DNA of 57,603 nucleotides from Mycolicibacter acidiphilus (GTDB lineage: Bacteria; Actinomycetota; Actinomycetes; Mycobacteriales; Mycobacteriaceae): the NCBI RefSeq assembly GCF_018455725.1, contig NZ_JAHCLR010000042.1:1-57603 (forward strand). The letters run 5' to 3'. This document shows positions 35,590 to 47,444 of this stretch, in pieces; positions within the stretch are counted from its first letter, which is position 1; each line of letters opens with the position of its first letter. Under the pieces are notes generated by a model, which was given only the letters and a program-made list of their open reading frames with translations, searched no databases and was not told the origin of the DNA. A program made the position numbers and the translations under genes.

Positions 35590-37025
35590 ACGTCCACCCC
35601 GCCGGCCCGCGGCACGCCGACGAGATCCACCACGACGAGGCACCGGCCAAACCGCAGACCGGCGAGCAACTGCTGGAGCTGGCACCGCATGTCTGGCCGC
35701 GCAACGCCGTTCGCGGCGACGACGGCGTGGTCCGGGTCGCCGGCGTCACGGTCACCGACCTGGCCGAGCAGTACGGCACCCCGCTGTTCGTGGTCGATGA
35801 GGACGACTTCCGCGGCCGCTGCAAAGAGATCGCGGCCGCCTTCGGCGGCGGCGCGCGCGTGCACTATGCCGCGAAGGCTTTCCTGTGCGGTGAGGTGGCG
35901 CGCTGGATCGACGAGGAGGGCCTGTCGCTGGACGTGGCCACCGGGGGAGAGCTGGCGGTCGCGCTGCGGGCCGGGTTCCCGGCGAACCGGATCACCGTGC
36001 ACGGCAACAACAAATCGATCGCGGAGCTGACGACGGCCGTGGCGGCCGGTGTGCACCATGTGGTGATCGACTCGATGATCGAGATCGAGCGACTGGAGAA
36101 GATCGCCGCCGCCGCCGGGGTCGTGCAGGACGTGCTGGTGCGGGTGACGGTCGGTGTGGAGGCGCACACCCACGAGTTCATCTCCACCGCCCACGAGGAC
36201 CAGAAGTTCGGCCTGTCGCTGGCCAGCGGGGCGGCGCTGGACGCGGTCCGGCGGGTGCTCGCCACCGGTCACCTGCGGCTGGTCGGTCTGCACAGTCACA
36301 TCGGCTCGCAGATCTTCGACGTCGACGGGTTCGAGGTGGCCGCGCACCGGATCATCGGCCTGCTCGGCGCGGTCGCCGAGGAATTCGGCGCCGAGACGGC
36401 CGCACAGATGTCGACGGTCGACCTCGGCGGCGGCCTGGGCATCGCCTACCTGCCGCAGGACGACCCGCCGCCGATGGCGGAACTGGCCGGCAAGCTCGCC
36501 GAGATCGTCTCCGCGGAGTCGGCGGCCGTCGGGCTGCCCACCCCGACCCTGGTTGTGGAACCCGGCCGGGCCATCGCCGGTCCCGGCACGATCACGCTGT
36601 ACGAGGTCGGCACCGTCAAGGACGTCGCGATCAGCGCCACCGCCAGCCGTCGCTACGTCAGCGTCGACGGCGGCATGAGCGACAACATCCGCCCCGCGCT
36701 CTACGATGCGGCCTACGACGTCCGGCTGGTCTCGCGGACGCTGAACGACCCGGATGGCTCCGACGCCACCGAGCCGGTGCTGGCCCGGGTCGTCGGCAAA
36801 CACTGCGAGAGCGGCGACATCATCGTCCGCGACACCTGGGTGCCGGCCGGCGTGCGTGAGGGCGATCTGGTCGCGGTGGCCGCCACCGGTGCCTACTGCT
36901 ATTCGATGTCGAGCCGATACAACCTGCTGCCCCGCCCGGCGGTGGTGGCGGTACGCGGCGGACAGGCGCGACTTATGCTGCGCCGGGAAACCGTCGACGA
37001 CCTGATCAGCCTGGAGGTGAAATAG
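35586..37025 (+). CDS. lysA: Diaminopimelate decarboxylase
   Basis: A 479-residue PLP enzyme of the alanine racemase-like fold III class. PLP lysine is Lys97 ([10 protein letters not shown]). HESGD-type motif KHCESGDI near the C-terminus supplies the catalytic Cys, and [18 protein letters not shown] and VEPGRAI bind the phosphate and substrate. It makes L-lysine from meso-DAP, the last step of lysine synthesis. The start GTG overlaps the argS stop; no later start precedes the conserved domain, so the N-terminus is about 25 residues longer than in M. tuberculosis LysA (447 residues, PLP Lys72 there). Confidence 0.95.
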   Translation: MNVHPAGPRHADEIHHDEAPAKPQTGEQLLELAPHVWPRNAVRGDDGVVRVAGVTVTDLAEQYGTPLFVVDEDDFRGRCKEIAAAFGGGARVHYAAKAFLCGEVARWIDEEGLSLDVATGGELAVALRAGFPANRITVHGNNKSIAELTTAVAAGVHHVVIDSMIEIERLEKIAAAAGVVQDVLVRVTVGVEAHTHEFISTAHEDQKFGLSLASGAALDAVRRVLATGHLRLVGLHSHIGSQIFDVDGFEVAAHRIIGLLGAVAEEFGAETAAQMSTVDLGGGLGIAYLPQDDPPPMAELAGKLAEIVSAESAAVGLPTPTLVVEPGRAIAGPGTITLYEVGTVKDVAISATASRRYVSVDGGMSDNIRPALYDAAYDVRLVSRTLNDPDGSDATEPVLARVVGKHCESGDIIVRDTWVPAGVREGDLVAVAATGAYCYSMSSRYNLLPRPAVVAVRGGQARLMLRRETVDDLISLEVK

Positions 37026-37027
37026 CG

Positions 37028-38358
37028 GTGTCCGATGCAGAAGCTTTCGGGAATCCCGTGGGCGTTGCCGTCCTCGGCTTGGGCAACGTCGGCAGCGAGG
37101 TCGTCCGGATCATCGAGAACAGCGCCGACGACCTGGCCGCCCGGATCGGCGCGCCGCTGGTGCTGCGCGGTGTCGGGGTGCGCGACGTCGGCGCCGATCG
37201 GGGGGTGCCGGCCGAGTTGCTGACCGACGACATCGATGCGCTGGTGTCGCGAGACGACGTCGACATCGTCGTGGAGGTGATGGGCCCGGTCGAGCCGGCC
37301 CGCAAGGCGATCCTGGCGGCGATCGAGCACGGCAAGTCGGTCATCACCGCCAACAAGGCGCTGCTGTCACGCTCCACCGGGGAATTGGCCGAGGCCGCGG
37401 AACGGGCCCGGGTGGACATGTACTTCGAGGCCGCGGTCGCCGGTGCCATCCCGGTCATTCGGCCGCTGACCCAGTCGTTGGCCGGTGACACCGTGGTGCG
37501 GGTGGCCGGCATCGTCAACGGCACCACCAACTACATCCTGTCCGAGATGGACTCCACCGGAGCCGATTACGCCGCAGCCCTGGCCGACGCCAGTGCGCTG
37601 GGGTACGCGGAGGCCGACCCCACCGCCGATGTGGAGGGTTACGACGCCGCCGCCAAGGCCGCGATCCTGGCATCGATCGCCTTCCACACCCGGGTCACCG
37701 CCGACGACGTCTACCGCGAGGGCATCACCGACATCACCCCGGCGGACTTCACCGCCGCGCGTGCCCTGGGCTGCACCATCAAACTGTTGGCGATCTGCGA
37801 ACGGATCACCACCGTCGATGGGCAGCAACGAGTTTCGGCTCGGGTCTACCCGGCCCTGGTGCCGCTGACGCATCCGCTGGCCACCGTCAACGGTGCGTTC
37901 AACGCCGTCGTGGTCGAGGCGGAGGCGGCCGGCCGGCTGATGTTCTACGGCCAGGGCGCGGGCGGTTCGCCGACCGCCTCGGCGGTCGCCGGCGATCTGG
38001 TGATGGCGGCCCGCAACCGGGTACAGGGCGGGCGCGGCCCGCGGGAGTCCAAGTACGCCCAGTTGGCGATCGCACCGATCGGGGACGTGCAGACCCGGTA
38101 CTACGTCAGCATGGACGTCGCCGACAAGCCGGGCGTGCTGTCCTCGGTGGCAGCCGAATTCGCCGCCCGCGAGGTGAGCATCGCCGAGGTGCGCCAGGAG
38201 GGCGTCACCGCCGACGACGGCACCCCGACCGGTGCCCGCATCGTGGTGGTCACCCACCGGGCGGCCGAGTCGGCACTGTCGGAAACCGTTGCGGCGCTGG
38301 CCGGCCTGGACGCGGTGCAACGGGTGGCCAGCGTGCTACGACTGGAAGGAACAGACCA

Positions 38359-38362
<4 letters not shown>
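37028..38362 (+). CDS. hom: Homoserine dehydrogenase (ThrA)
   Basis: A 444-residue enzyme with a GTG start 2 nt after lysA. The Rossmann NAD(P) motif is [13 protein letters not shown]. Residues about 135-320 form the catalytic domain with [12 protein letters not shown] and [29 protein letters not shown]-terminal ACT domain ([22 protein letters not shown] onward) gives feedback control by threonine. It reduces aspartate semialdehyde to homoserine, feeding threonine and methionine. GTGA overlap with thrC. Confidence 0.96.
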
Positions 38363-40388
<2,026 letters not shown>

Positions 40389-40664
40389 GGCACGCCGCGC
40401 GGTGTTTGTTGCGTCCGACACCGATGCGGGTTATCCTCAAGCCGTCCTGCTGTCGCAGCATCTGCATCTGCACGAACCCTGCGATATCACCCGGACGCCA
40501 CCAAATTCTTCCCGTAGTTGACGGTTTGCGATCCTCGATCGTTTCCATGCCGCCGATACGGGCTACACCGTTACACAGTCGACGGTGACACGCACTCGGC
40601 GAATCCGCTGAATGCAACCAACCCCTCGCGTGAACAGAAACCGACGAGGGAAGAAAGGAAATCC
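40389..40664 (+). promoter_or_regulatory. rho promoter and 5' leader of about 220 nt
   Basis: TTGCGT (40409-40414), a 17-nt spacer, and TATCCT (40432-40437) form a good SigA promoter. The transcript would start near 40444, leaving a leader of about 220 nt before the rho GTG. The leader is relatively poor in G and contains C-rich stretches (e.g. CGCCACCAAATTCTTCCCGTAG), features favouring Rho binding, so autogenous control is plausible as in other bacteria. No clear intrinsic terminator or gene is seen inside. Confidence 0.55.
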
Positions 40665-42653
40665 GTGACCGAAACGGACCTCTTCACGGCTGACGGCAGC
40701 ACCGAACAGGATGAGCTGCCGACCCCCCAGACCACCATCGAGGCGCCGAGCCACAGCGCGCCCGAATCCGCCGACGTGAGCGCGCCGGCCACCGGCGGCG
40801 ATGACGCGCCGACCGCCCCGGCGATCAGCGCGGAGGCCACCCCCGACACCGGCGCCGTTTCCACCGGTTCGCTGTCGGCGATGGTGCTCCCCGAGCTGCG
40901 GGCCCTGGCCAACCGGGTCGGTGTGAAGGGCTCCTCGGGGATGCGCAAGAGCGAGCTGATCGCCGCCATCCAGGAGACCAGCGCTCCGACCGCCGACACC
41001 GCGCCCACTGCGGATGCGCCGGCCGTCGGCGCGGAGACCGCCGAGTCCGACGCGCCGGAGGCCCCGGTCGCAGCCGCACCGCGGCGGGAGCGGCGCGGCG
41101 CCAGCCGTCAGTCGGGAGCCCCCACGGCTAACGGTGCCGAGTCGAACCAGCCGTCCGAGCCCGCAGCGCAGTCCGAGTCGGAGAAGCCGGCCGAGGCGGA
41201 CAAGGCGGACAAGTCCGACAAGCCGGCCGAGGCGGCCGCGCAAACCGAGTCGGGCCGACGCGACCGGACCGGTGAGAAGTCGGAGCAGTCCGGCGGCCGA
41301 CGGAACGACCGGAACGACCGGAACGACAAGAACGACGAGTCGTCCGGCGACCAGCAGTCCAACCGCGGTCAGCAGAACCAGAACCAGAACCAGAACCAAG
41401 ACGACGATGAGGGCCGCGGCGGCCGGCGTGGCCGCCGGTTCCGGGACCGGCGCCGGCGTGGTGAGCGCGGCGCCGAGGGCGGCGGGGACGCCGAACTGCG
41501 CGAGGACGACGTCGTGCAGCCGGTGGCGGGCATCCTCGACGTGCTCGACAACTACGCGTTCGTTCGCACCTCGGGTTACCTGGCCGGGCACAACGACGTG
41601 TACGTCTCGATGAACATGGTCCGCAAGAACGGCCTGCGCCGCGGCGACGCGGTGACCGGTGCGGTGCGGGTGCCCCGCGAGGGTGAGCAGCCCAACCAGC
41701 GGCAGAAGTTCAACCCGCTGGTGCGCCTGGACACCGTCAACGGCGGCCCGGTCGAGGCGGCGAAGAACCGTCCCGAGTTCTCCAAGCTGACCCCGCTGTA
41801 CCCGAACCAGCGGCTGCGGCTGGAGACGTCGCCCGAGAAGCTGACCACCCGCGTCATCGACTTGATCATGCCGATCGGTAAGGGTCAGCGCGCGCTGATC
41901 GTGTCCCCGCCGAAGGCCGGTAAGACCACGATCATGCAGGACATCGCGAACGCGATCACCCGCAACAACCCCGAATGCCACCTGATGGTGGTGCTGGTCG
42001 ACGAGCGGCCCGAAGAGGTCACCGACATGCAGCGCTCGGTCAAGGGTGAGGTCATCGCCTCGACCTTCGACCGCCCGCCGTCAGACCACACCCAGGCCGC
42101 GGAGCTGGCCATCGAGCGGGCCAAGCGCCTGGTCGAGCAGGGCAAGGACGTCGTGGTGCTGCTCGACTCGATCACCCGGCTGGGCCGCGCCTACAACAAC
42201 GCCTCGCCGGCGTCGGGGCGCATCCTGTCCGGTGGTGTCGACTCCACCGCGCTGTACCCGCCGAAGCGGTTCCTGGGCGCGGCCCGCAACATCGAGCACG
42301 GCGGGTCGCTGACCATCATCGCCACCGCGATGGTGGAGACCGGGTCCACCGGTGACACCGTCATCTTCGAGGAGTTCAAGGGCACCGGCAACGCCGAGCT
42401 CAAGCTGGACCGCAAGATCGCCGAGCGCCGGGTGTTCCCGGCGGTCGACGTCAACCCGTCCGGCACCCGCAAGGACGAGCTGCTGCTCTCACCGGACGAG
42501 TTCGCGATCGTGCACAAGCTGCGCCGGTTGCTGTCCGGGCTGGACTCGCACCAGGCCATCGACCTGTTGATGAGCCAGTTGCGCAAGACCAAGAGCAACT
42601 ACGAGTTCCTGGTGCAGGTGTCCAAGACCACCCCGGGCATGGACAACGACTGA
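40665..42653 (+). CDS. rho: Transcription termination factor Rho
   Basis: A 662-residue Rho. GTG 40665 is supported by AAGAAAGGAAA upstream. After a Rho_N helical segment (LPELRALANRVGVKGSSGMRKSELIAAI, about residues 73-101) comes a disordered insertion (about 108-275) of Ala/Glu/Ser then Arg/Asp/Asn/Gln, including an (Asn-Gln) run at about 237-245. The RNA-binding cold-shock fold follows (GILDVLDNYAFVRTSGYL). Walker A is SPPKAGKTT (414-422) and Walker B VVLLDSITRLGRAYN. The hexamer terminates untranslated RNA. The long insert is typical of high-GC actinobacteria and adds RNA binding. Confidence 0.96.
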   Translation: MTETDLFTADGSTEQDELPTPQTTIEAPSHSAPESADVSAPATGGDDAPTAPAISAEATPDTGAVSTGSLSAMVLPELRALANRVGVKGSSGMRKSELIAAIQETSAPTADTAPTADAPAVGAETAESDAPEAPVAAAPRRERRGASRQSGAPTANGAESNQPSEPAAQSESEKPAEADKADKSDKPAEAAAQTESGRRDRTGEKSEQSGGRRNDRNDRNDKNDESSGDQQSNRGQQNQNQNQNQDDDEGRGGRRGRRFRDRRRRGERGAEGGGDAELREDDVVQPVAGILDVLDNYAFVRTSGYLAGHNDVYVSMNMVRKNGLRRGDAVTGAVRVPREGEQPNQRQKFNPLVRLDTVNGGPVEAAKNRPEFSKLTPLYPNQRLRLETSPEKLTTRVIDLIMPIGKGQRALIVSPPKAGKTTIMQDIANAITRNNPECHLMVVLVDERPEEVTDMQRSVKGEVIASTFDRPPSDHTQAAELAIERAKRLVEQGKDVVVLLDSITRLGRAYNNASPASGRILSGGVDSTALYPPKRFLGAARNIEHGGSLTIIATAMVETGSTGDTVIFEEFKGTGNAELKLDRKIAERRVFPAVDVNPSGTRKDELLLSPDEFAIVHKLRRLLSGLDSHQAIDLLMSQLRKTKSNYEFLVQVSKTTPGMDND

Positions 42654-42660
42654 TCGCGTC

Positions 42661-42682
42661 GGCCGGCGTTTTGGGCGCCGGC
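42661..42682 (+). terminator. Hairpin after rho, no U-tract
   Basis: A 7-bp GC stem GCCGGCG/CGCCGGC with loop TTTTGGG lies 8 nt after the rho stop. No T-run follows. Mycobacterial intrinsic terminators are often of this U-poor type, but efficiency cannot be judged. Confidence 0.5.
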
Positions 42683-42693
42683 ACTGCGACTGG

Positions 42694-42699
42694 CATAAT
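42694..42699 (+). promoter_or_regulatory. Extended -10 for rpmE
   Basis: CATAAT preceded by TGG resembles an extended -10 promoter. It lies just after the rho hairpin and about 75 nt before the rpmE ATG, whose ribosome site is GAAGAGGAAA. No -35 is needed for this type. Confidence 0.5.
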
Positions 42700-42773
42700 C
42701 GAACCCCTCAGGTTCCGGTTCACGTCCACCCCACGGGCGGACGACCCGGCGACCGACGATCGAAGAGGAAATC

Positions 42774-43013
42774 ATGAAATCTGGCATTCACCCGACCTAC
42801 CACGAGACCACCGTGGTCTGCGGTTGCGGGAACACCTTCACCACCCGCAGCACCAAGGAGAGCGGCCACATCGTGGTCGAGGTCTGCTCGCAGTGCCACC
42901 CGTTCTACACCGGCAAGCAGAAGATCCTGGACAGCGGCGGCCGGGTCGCCCGCTTCGAGAAGCGGTACGGCAAGCGCAAGGTTGGCGCTGCTGCCGAGGC
43001 CGCGGACAACTAG
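42774..43013 (+). CDS. rpmE: 50S ribosomal protein L31 (zinc-binding form)
   Basis: A 79-residue L31. Cys16, Cys18, Cys38 and Cys41 (VVCGCGN and [10 protein letters not shown]) form the zinc site, so this is the C+ type, which under zinc starvation is usually replaced by a cysteine-free copy encoded elsewhere. The C-terminus is an alanine-rich tail. It bridges the 30S head and 50S central protuberance. Followed by a strong hairpin, then prfA. Confidence 0.97.
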   Translation: MKSGIHPTYHETTVVCGCGNTFTTRSTKESGHIVVEVCSQCHPFYTGKQKILDSGGRVARFEKRYGKRKVGAAAEAADN

Positions 43014-43021
43014 CCCCTTCA

Positions 43022-43061
43022 CCGACGCCCGGCGCGTGTTCGCACGTCGCCCGGGCGTCGG
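43022..43061 (+). terminator. Stem-loop between rpmE and prfA
   Basis: Perfect 11-bp arms CCGACGCCCGG (43022-43032) and its complement (43051-43061), with an 18-nt loop, follow the rpmE stop by 9 nt. The downstream sequence CTTGCGTTC is only weakly T-rich. It may attenuate read-through from the abundant rpmE mRNA into prfA rather than stop it fully. Confidence 0.55.
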
Positions 43062-43085
43062 CTTGCGTTCGGGGATGGAGGTGAG

Positions 43086-44159
43086 ATGACCCGCAGCATG
43101 CAGGCGGTTGATGCCCTGCTGGCCGAACACGCCGAGCTCGAGACCCGGCTCGCCGACCCCGAACTGCACAACGACGCCGCCGAGGCCCGCCGCGTCGGTC
43201 GGCGGTTCGCGCAGCTGGCGCCGATCGTCGCCACCCACCGCAAGCTCCAGGTGGCCCGCGGCGACCTGGAGGCCGCCCGGGAACTGGCGGCCGACGACGC
43301 GTCGTTCGCCGATGAGGTCGTCGAGCTGGAGGCCCGCGTCGCCGAACTGGACACCGCGCTCACCGACGCGCTGGCGCCCCGCGACCCGCACGACGCCGAC
43401 GACGTCGTGCTGGAGGTCAAGTCCGGCGAGGGTGGCGAGGAGTCGGCGCTGTTCGCCGCGGACCTGGCACGGATGTACATCCGCTACGCCGAACGGCACG
43501 GCTGGAAGGTCACCGTGCTCGACGAGACCACGTCGGATCTCGGCGGCTACAAGGATGCGACGCTGACGATCGCCAGCAAGGGCGACAGCGCCGACGGTGT
43601 CTGGTCCCGGCTGAAGTTCGAAGGCGGCGTGCACCGGGTGCAGCGGGTGCCGGTCACCGAATCGCAGGGCCGGGTGCACACCTCGGCGGCCGGGGTGCTG
43701 GTCTACCCGGAGCCCGAGGAGGTCGCCGAGGTGGCCATCGACGAGTCGGACCTGCGCATCGACGTCTACCGGTCGTCCGGCAAGGGCGGCCAGGGGGTGA
43801 ACACCACCGACTCCGCGGTGCGGATCACCCACCTGCCGACCGGGATCGTCGTCACCTGTCAGAACGAGCGCTCTCAGTTGCAGAACAAGGCTCGGGCGCT
43901 GCAGGTGCTGGCGGCCCGGCTGCAGGCGCTGGCCGAGGAGCAGGCGCAGGCCGACGCATCGGCGGATCGGGCGAGCCAGATCCGCACGGTGGACCGCAGC
44001 GAGCGCATCCGCACCTACAACTTCCCGGAGAATCGGATCACCGACCACCGGATCGGGTTCAAGGCGCACAACCTCGACCAGGTGCTCGACGGCGACCTCG
44101 ACGCCCTGTTCGACGCGCTGGCGGCCGCCGACAAAGAAGCCCGCCTGCAGGGGACATGA
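43086..44159 (+). CDS. prfA: Peptide chain release factor 1
   Basis: A 357-residue class I release factor. GGQ at 234-236 ([17 protein letters not shown]) acts in the peptidyl transferase centre. The decoding region contains [22 protein letters not shown], typical of the RF1 family, which reads UAA and UAG. Start ATG 43086 follows GAGGTG. The ATGA overlap with prmC is meaningful: PrmC methylates the glutamine of this GGQ. Confidence 0.96.
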   Translation: MTRSMQAVDALLAEHAELETRLADPELHNDAAEARRVGRRFAQLAPIVATHRKLQVARGDLEAARELAADDASFADEVVELEARVAELDTALTDALAPRDPHDADDVVLEVKSGEGGEESALFAADLARMYIRYAERHGWKVTVLDETTSDLGGYKDATLTIASKGDSADGVWSRLKFEGGVHRVQRVPVTESQGRVHTSAAGVLVYPEPEEVAEVAIDESDLRIDVYRSSGKGGQGVNTTDSAVRITHLPTGIVVTCQNERSQLQNKARALQVLAARLQALAEEQAQADASADRASQIRTVDRSERIRTYNFPENRITDHRIGFKAHNLDQVLDGDLDALFDALAAADKEARLQGT

Positions 44160-45022
44160 CCGCACTCCGTCGCGCGATCGACTCCGCCGCGGCGGTTTTC
44201 GCCGCGGCGGGGATCGACGCCGCGCGCCGCGACGCCGAGGAGTTGGCCGCGCACGCCGCCGGCACCGACCGCAGCCGGCTTGCGCTGCTGGATAACCTGC
44301 CCGACGACGGGTTCCTGGCGCGCTACGGCGAACTCGTCACCGCGCGTTCCGAGCGGGTGCCGTTGCAGCATCTGCTCGGAACGGCGGCGTTCGGGCCGGC
44401 GATCCTGCGGGTCGGCCCCGGGGTGTTCATCCCGCGGCCGGAGACCGAGGCGATGCTGGAATGGGCCACCGGCCAACACCTTCGGGACGACGCGGTGATC
44501 GTCGACGCCTGCACCGGCTCGGGTGCGCTCGCGCTGACACTGGCCATGCACCGGCCCCGCGCGCGGGTGATAGGCATCGACGACTCGCCGGAGGCGTTGT
44601 GCTACGCCCGAATCAACTGTGCGGGAACCGCAGTGGAGCTGCTGCAGGCCGACGTCACCGCGGCCGGCCTACTCGCCGAACTGGATGGACAGGTGGATCT
44701 GCTGGTCACCAACCCCCCGTACATCCCGGCCGGGGTCGAACTGGATCCCGAAGTGGCCGAACATGATCCGGCGCACGCGCTGTTCGGCGGCGACGACGGC
44801 ATGGTGGTGATCCACCCGCTTGCGGCGCTCGCCGCACGGCTGCTGCGGCCCGGCGGCCTGTTCGCCGTCGAGCACGACGACACCACGTCGGCGGCCACCG
44901 TCGAATCAATCACGGCCACCGGCTGTTTCGGTGCCGTCACGGCGAGGTCCGACCTGACCGGGCGGCCGCGGTTCGTCACCGCGGTCCGCAACGATCAACC
45001 GAGGAGTTCCGCCGATGAGTAG
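44156..45022 (+). CDS. prmC: Release-factor glutamine N5-methyltransferase PrmC (HemK)
   Basis: A 288-residue SAM-dependent methyltransferase. The N-terminal helical domain (1-80) binds the release factor. The SAM motif is [15 protein letters not shown], and NPPY (186-189, in [22 protein letters not shown]) is the glutamine-binding motif. Overlaps prfA by 4 nt and the next gene by 8 nt. Function follows from family and from being co-translated with its substrate. Confidence 0.95.
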   Translation: MTALRRAIDSAAAVFAAAGIDAARRDAEELAAHAAGTDRSRLALLDNLPDDGFLARYGELVTARSERVPLQHLLGTAAFGPAILRVGPGVFIPRPETEAMLEWATGQHLRDDAVIVDACTGSGALALTLAMHRPRARVIGIDDSPEALCYARINCAGTAVELLQADVTAAGLLAELDGQVDLLVTNPPYIPAGVELDPEVAEHDPAHALFGGDDGMVVIHPLAALAARLLRPGGLFAVEHDDTTSAATVESITATGCFGAVTARSDLTGRPRFVTAVRNDQPRSSADE

Positions 45023-45674
45023 CGTGTTCGACTGCGCCGACCCCGATCAGCGCGCCGCCGGTATCGCCGCCGCCGTCGAGGCCGTCCGGGCACACCGGCC
45101 GATCGTGCTGCCCACCGACACCGTCTACGGCATCGGCTGCGACGCGTTCGACGCCGCCGGGGTCACCGCCCTGCTGGCCGCCAAGGGCCGCGGCCGTGAC
45201 ATGCCGGTGGGGGTCCTGGTCGGGTCGTGGAACTCCATCGACGGGCTGGCGCTGATCGTGCCCGACGCTGCCCGCGAACTCATCCGGGCGTTCTGGCCGG
45301 GTGCGCTGAGCCTGATCGTGACCCAGGCGCCGTCGCTGCATTGGGACCTCGGCGACGCCCACGGCACGGTGATGCTGCGCATGCCGCTGCACCCGGTGGC
45401 GCTGGAGGTGCTCAAGGCGGTGGGACCGATGGCGGTGTCCAGCGCCAACGTCTCCGGCAGCCCGCCGGCGATCGACGCCGCTGAGGCGAACCGTCAGCTG
45501 GGGGAGTCGGTCGACGTCTACCTCGACGGCGGCCCGGCACAGCAGCAGGCCGCGTCCACGATCGTCGATCTGACCGGGCCGGCGGTGCGCATCCGGCGAT
45601 CCGGCCCGGTCACCGCCGAGCAGATCGGCGCGGTGCTGGGCCTGGATCCGGCCGACCTCATGGACGCACCGTGA
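45015..45674 (+). CDS. tsaC: Threonylcarbamoyl-AMP synthase, Sua5/YrdC family (Rv1301-like)
   Basis: A 219-residue YrdC-fold protein. IVLPTDTVYGIGCDAF and MAVSSANVSGSPPAID are the nucleotide- and threonine-binding motifs. It makes L-threonylcarbamoyl-AMP from threonine, bicarbonate and ATP for t6A37 modification of tRNAs reading ANN codons. Length fits the single-domain TsaC type. Overlaps prmC by 8 nt and wecA by GTGA, so this is a translation-quality operon. Confidence 0.93.
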   Translation: MSSVFDCADPDQRAAGIAAAVEAVRAHRPIVLPTDTVYGIGCDAFDAAGVTALLAAKGRGRDMPVGVLVGSWNSIDGLALIVPDAARELIRAFWPGALSLIVTQAPSLHWDLGDAHGTVMLRMPLHPVALEVLKAVGPMAVSSANVSGSPPAIDAAEANRQLGESVDVYLDGGPAQQQAASTIVDLTGPAVRIRRSGPVTAEQIGAVLGLDPADLMDAP

Positions 45675-46864
45675 CCGGCGGGCGGTCGGTGGTGCTGGCC
45701 GAACAGCTGCTCGCCCTGTCCGACCGCGGTGCGGGCGTCCCGATGCGGGAGCTCGCCCTGGTCGGCCTGACCGCCGCGATCATCACCTATTTCGCCACCG
45801 GCCCCGTCTGCCGGCTGGCCACCCGGATCGGCGCCGTCGCCTATCCGCGCGAGCGCGACGTGCACACCAGGCCGACACCGCGGATGGGCGGTCTGGCGAT
45901 GTACCTCGGGATCATCGCCGGCATCTTCCTGGCGTCGCAGCTGCCGGCGCTCACCCGGGGCTTCGTCTACACCACCGGGATGCCCGCGGTGGTGCTGGCC
46001 GGCGGCGTCATCATGGGCATCGGTCTGCTCGACGACAAGTGGGGTCTGGACGCGCTGACCAAATTCGCCGGCCAGATCACCGCCGCCAGCGTGCTGGTCA
46101 CCATGGGTGTGGCCTGGAGCGTCCTCTACATCCCGATCGGCGGCGTCGGCACCGTCGTGCTCGACCAGGCGTCCTCGATCCTGCTGACGCTGGCGCTGAC
46201 CGTGTCGATCGTCAACGCGATGAACTTCGTCGACGGCCTCGACGGGCTCGCGGCCGGGCTGGGGCTGATCACCGCCCTGGCGATCTGCATGTTCTCCGTC
46301 GGACTGCTGCAGAACCACGGCGGCGACGTGCTGTTCTACCCGCCGGCGCTGATCTCGGCGGTGCTGGCCGGGGCGTGCCTGGGTTTCCTGCCGCACAACT
46401 TCCACCCCGCCAAGATCTTCATGGGTGACTCCGGTTCGATGCTGATCGGTCTGATGCTGGCCGCCGCGTCCACCACCGCCGCCGGCCCGATCTCGCTGAG
46501 CGCCTACGGTGCCCGGGACGTCTTCGCGCTGCTGTCACCGTTCCTGCTGGTCGCGGCGGTGATGTGCGTTCCGGCGCTGGACATGCTGCTGGCGATCATC
46601 CGCCGGACCCGGGCCGGGGTCAGCCCGTTCCACCCGGACAAGATGCACCTGCACCACCGGCTGCTGCAGATCGGTCACTCGCACCGCCGGGTGGTGCTGT
46701 TGATCTACCTGTGGGTGGCGATCGTCGCGTTCGGCACCGCCAGCACGATCTTCTTCGATCCGCGCTACACCGGGGCCGTGATGCTGGGTGCGATGGTGAT
46801 CGCGATGGTCGTTACGCTCATCCCGCTGCTGCGCGGGCGGGAGGCCCTCTACGACGACCGGTAG
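45671..46864 (+). CDS. wecA: Decaprenyl-phosphate GlcNAc-1-phosphate transferase WecA (Rfe)
   Basis: A 397-residue polytopic membrane enzyme of the MraY/WecA family with about 11 helices. Catalytic motifs are in order: PTPRMGGLAM, GIGLLDDKWGLDALTKF (DDxxD-like), NFVDGLDGLAAGLG, FMGDSGSMLIGL, and the HxHH motif DKMHLHHRLLQIGHS. It transfers GlcNAc-1-P to decaprenyl phosphate, the first step of the arabinogalactan linker. GTG 45671 overlaps the tsaC stop. Essential for the mycobacterial cell wall by family knowledge. Confidence 0.95.
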   Translation: MTGGRSVVLAEQLLALSDRGAGVPMRELALVGLTAAIITYFATGPVCRLATRIGAVAYPRERDVHTRPTPRMGGLAMYLGIIAGIFLASQLPALTRGFVYTTGMPAVVLAGGVIMGIGLLDDKWGLDALTKFAGQITAASVLVTMGVAWSVLYIPIGGVGTVVLDQASSILLTLALTVSIVNAMNFVDGLDGLAAGLGLITALAICMFSVGLLQNHGGDVLFYPPALISAVLAGACLGFLPHNFHPAKIFMGDSGSMLIGLMLAAASTTAAGPISLSAYGARDVFALLSPFLLVAAVMCVPALDMLLAIIRRTRAGVSPFHPDKMHLHHRLLQIGHSHRRVVLLIYLWVAIVAFGTASTIFFDPRYTGAVMLGAMVIAMVVTLIPLLRGREALYDDR

Positions 46865-46874
46865 TAGCACCGGT

Positions 46875-46880
46875 TAGGAT
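46875..46880 (+). promoter_or_regulatory. Possible -10 for the ATP synthase operon
   Basis: TAGGAT, 12-16 nt after the wecA stop, fits a SigA -10; TSS would be about 46887 with a 100-nt leader. A perfect TTGACA occurs later (46949-46954) but has no good -10 at the right distance before the GTG at 46987. The gap 46865-46986 holds no gene. Confidence 0.35.
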
Positions 46881-46986
46881 GGGATTCCAGGCGGTTTCAA
46901 CGTGCGTTCGGGCATCCGATACGCTCTGCGAGTCGCGCGGAAAATCACGTTGACAAAACACGAGTGACCAGGACAGGGGTGGGGCG

Positions 46987-47442
46987 GTGACGACACCAGC
47001 GCAGGACGCGCCCCTGGTGTTGCCAGCTGTGGTGTTCCGACCGGTCCGGCTCGGGCTGATCTGCGTGGCACTGGCTGCCGTCGCTCTCGTTGGCGCCCAG
47101 TATCTGCACCGTCCGCTGCTCGGGGTGTTCTTCGGCGTGGGCCTGGCGCTCGGTCTGGCCAACGCCCTGCTGGTGCGTCGCTCGGTGCAGAACATCACCG
47201 CCGGCGACCATCCGCTGAAATCCAAGATGGCGATGAACTCGGCGGCCCGCCTGGGTGTCATCAGTGTCATCGCGCTGGCGATCGCCTACGTCTTCAAGCC
47301 GAACGGGCTGGGCGTGGTATTCGGTCTGGCATTGTTCGAACTGATCCTGGTGGCCAGCACTGCGCTGCCGGTGATGAAGAAATTGCGGAGCGCCGCCGCG
47401 GCAGGCGCAGCCGGTGACGGCGTAGAAGGGACGGCACACTAG
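46987..47442 (+). CDS. AtpI-like ATP synthase assembly protein (Rv1303-like)
   Basis: A 151-residue membrane protein with four predicted helices ([78 protein letters not shown]). It occupies the atpI position, 2 nt before atpB. AtpI-type proteins assist c-ring assembly, but this family has little sequence in common with E. coli AtpI, so the role is by position. GTG start supported by GGGGTGGGG upstream. Confidence 0.85.
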   Translation: MTTPAQDAPLVLPAVVFRPVRLGLICVALAAVALVGAQYLHRPLLGVFFGVGLALGLANALLVRRSVQNITAGDHPLKSKMAMNSAARLGVISVIALAIAYVFKPNGLGVVFGLALFELILVASTALPVMKKLRSAAAAGAAGDGVEGTAH

Positions 47443-47444
47443 CG

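Noticed and set aside
41280-41400. Short repeats in rho as a CRISPR-like or tandem-repeat array
   Set aside because: The repeats encode the disordered insertion in frame; there are no regular spacers.
46949-46954. TTGACA as the -35 of the ATP synthase operon
   Set aside because: The position 17 nt further reads ACAGGG, not a -10, and would fall on the ribosome site.
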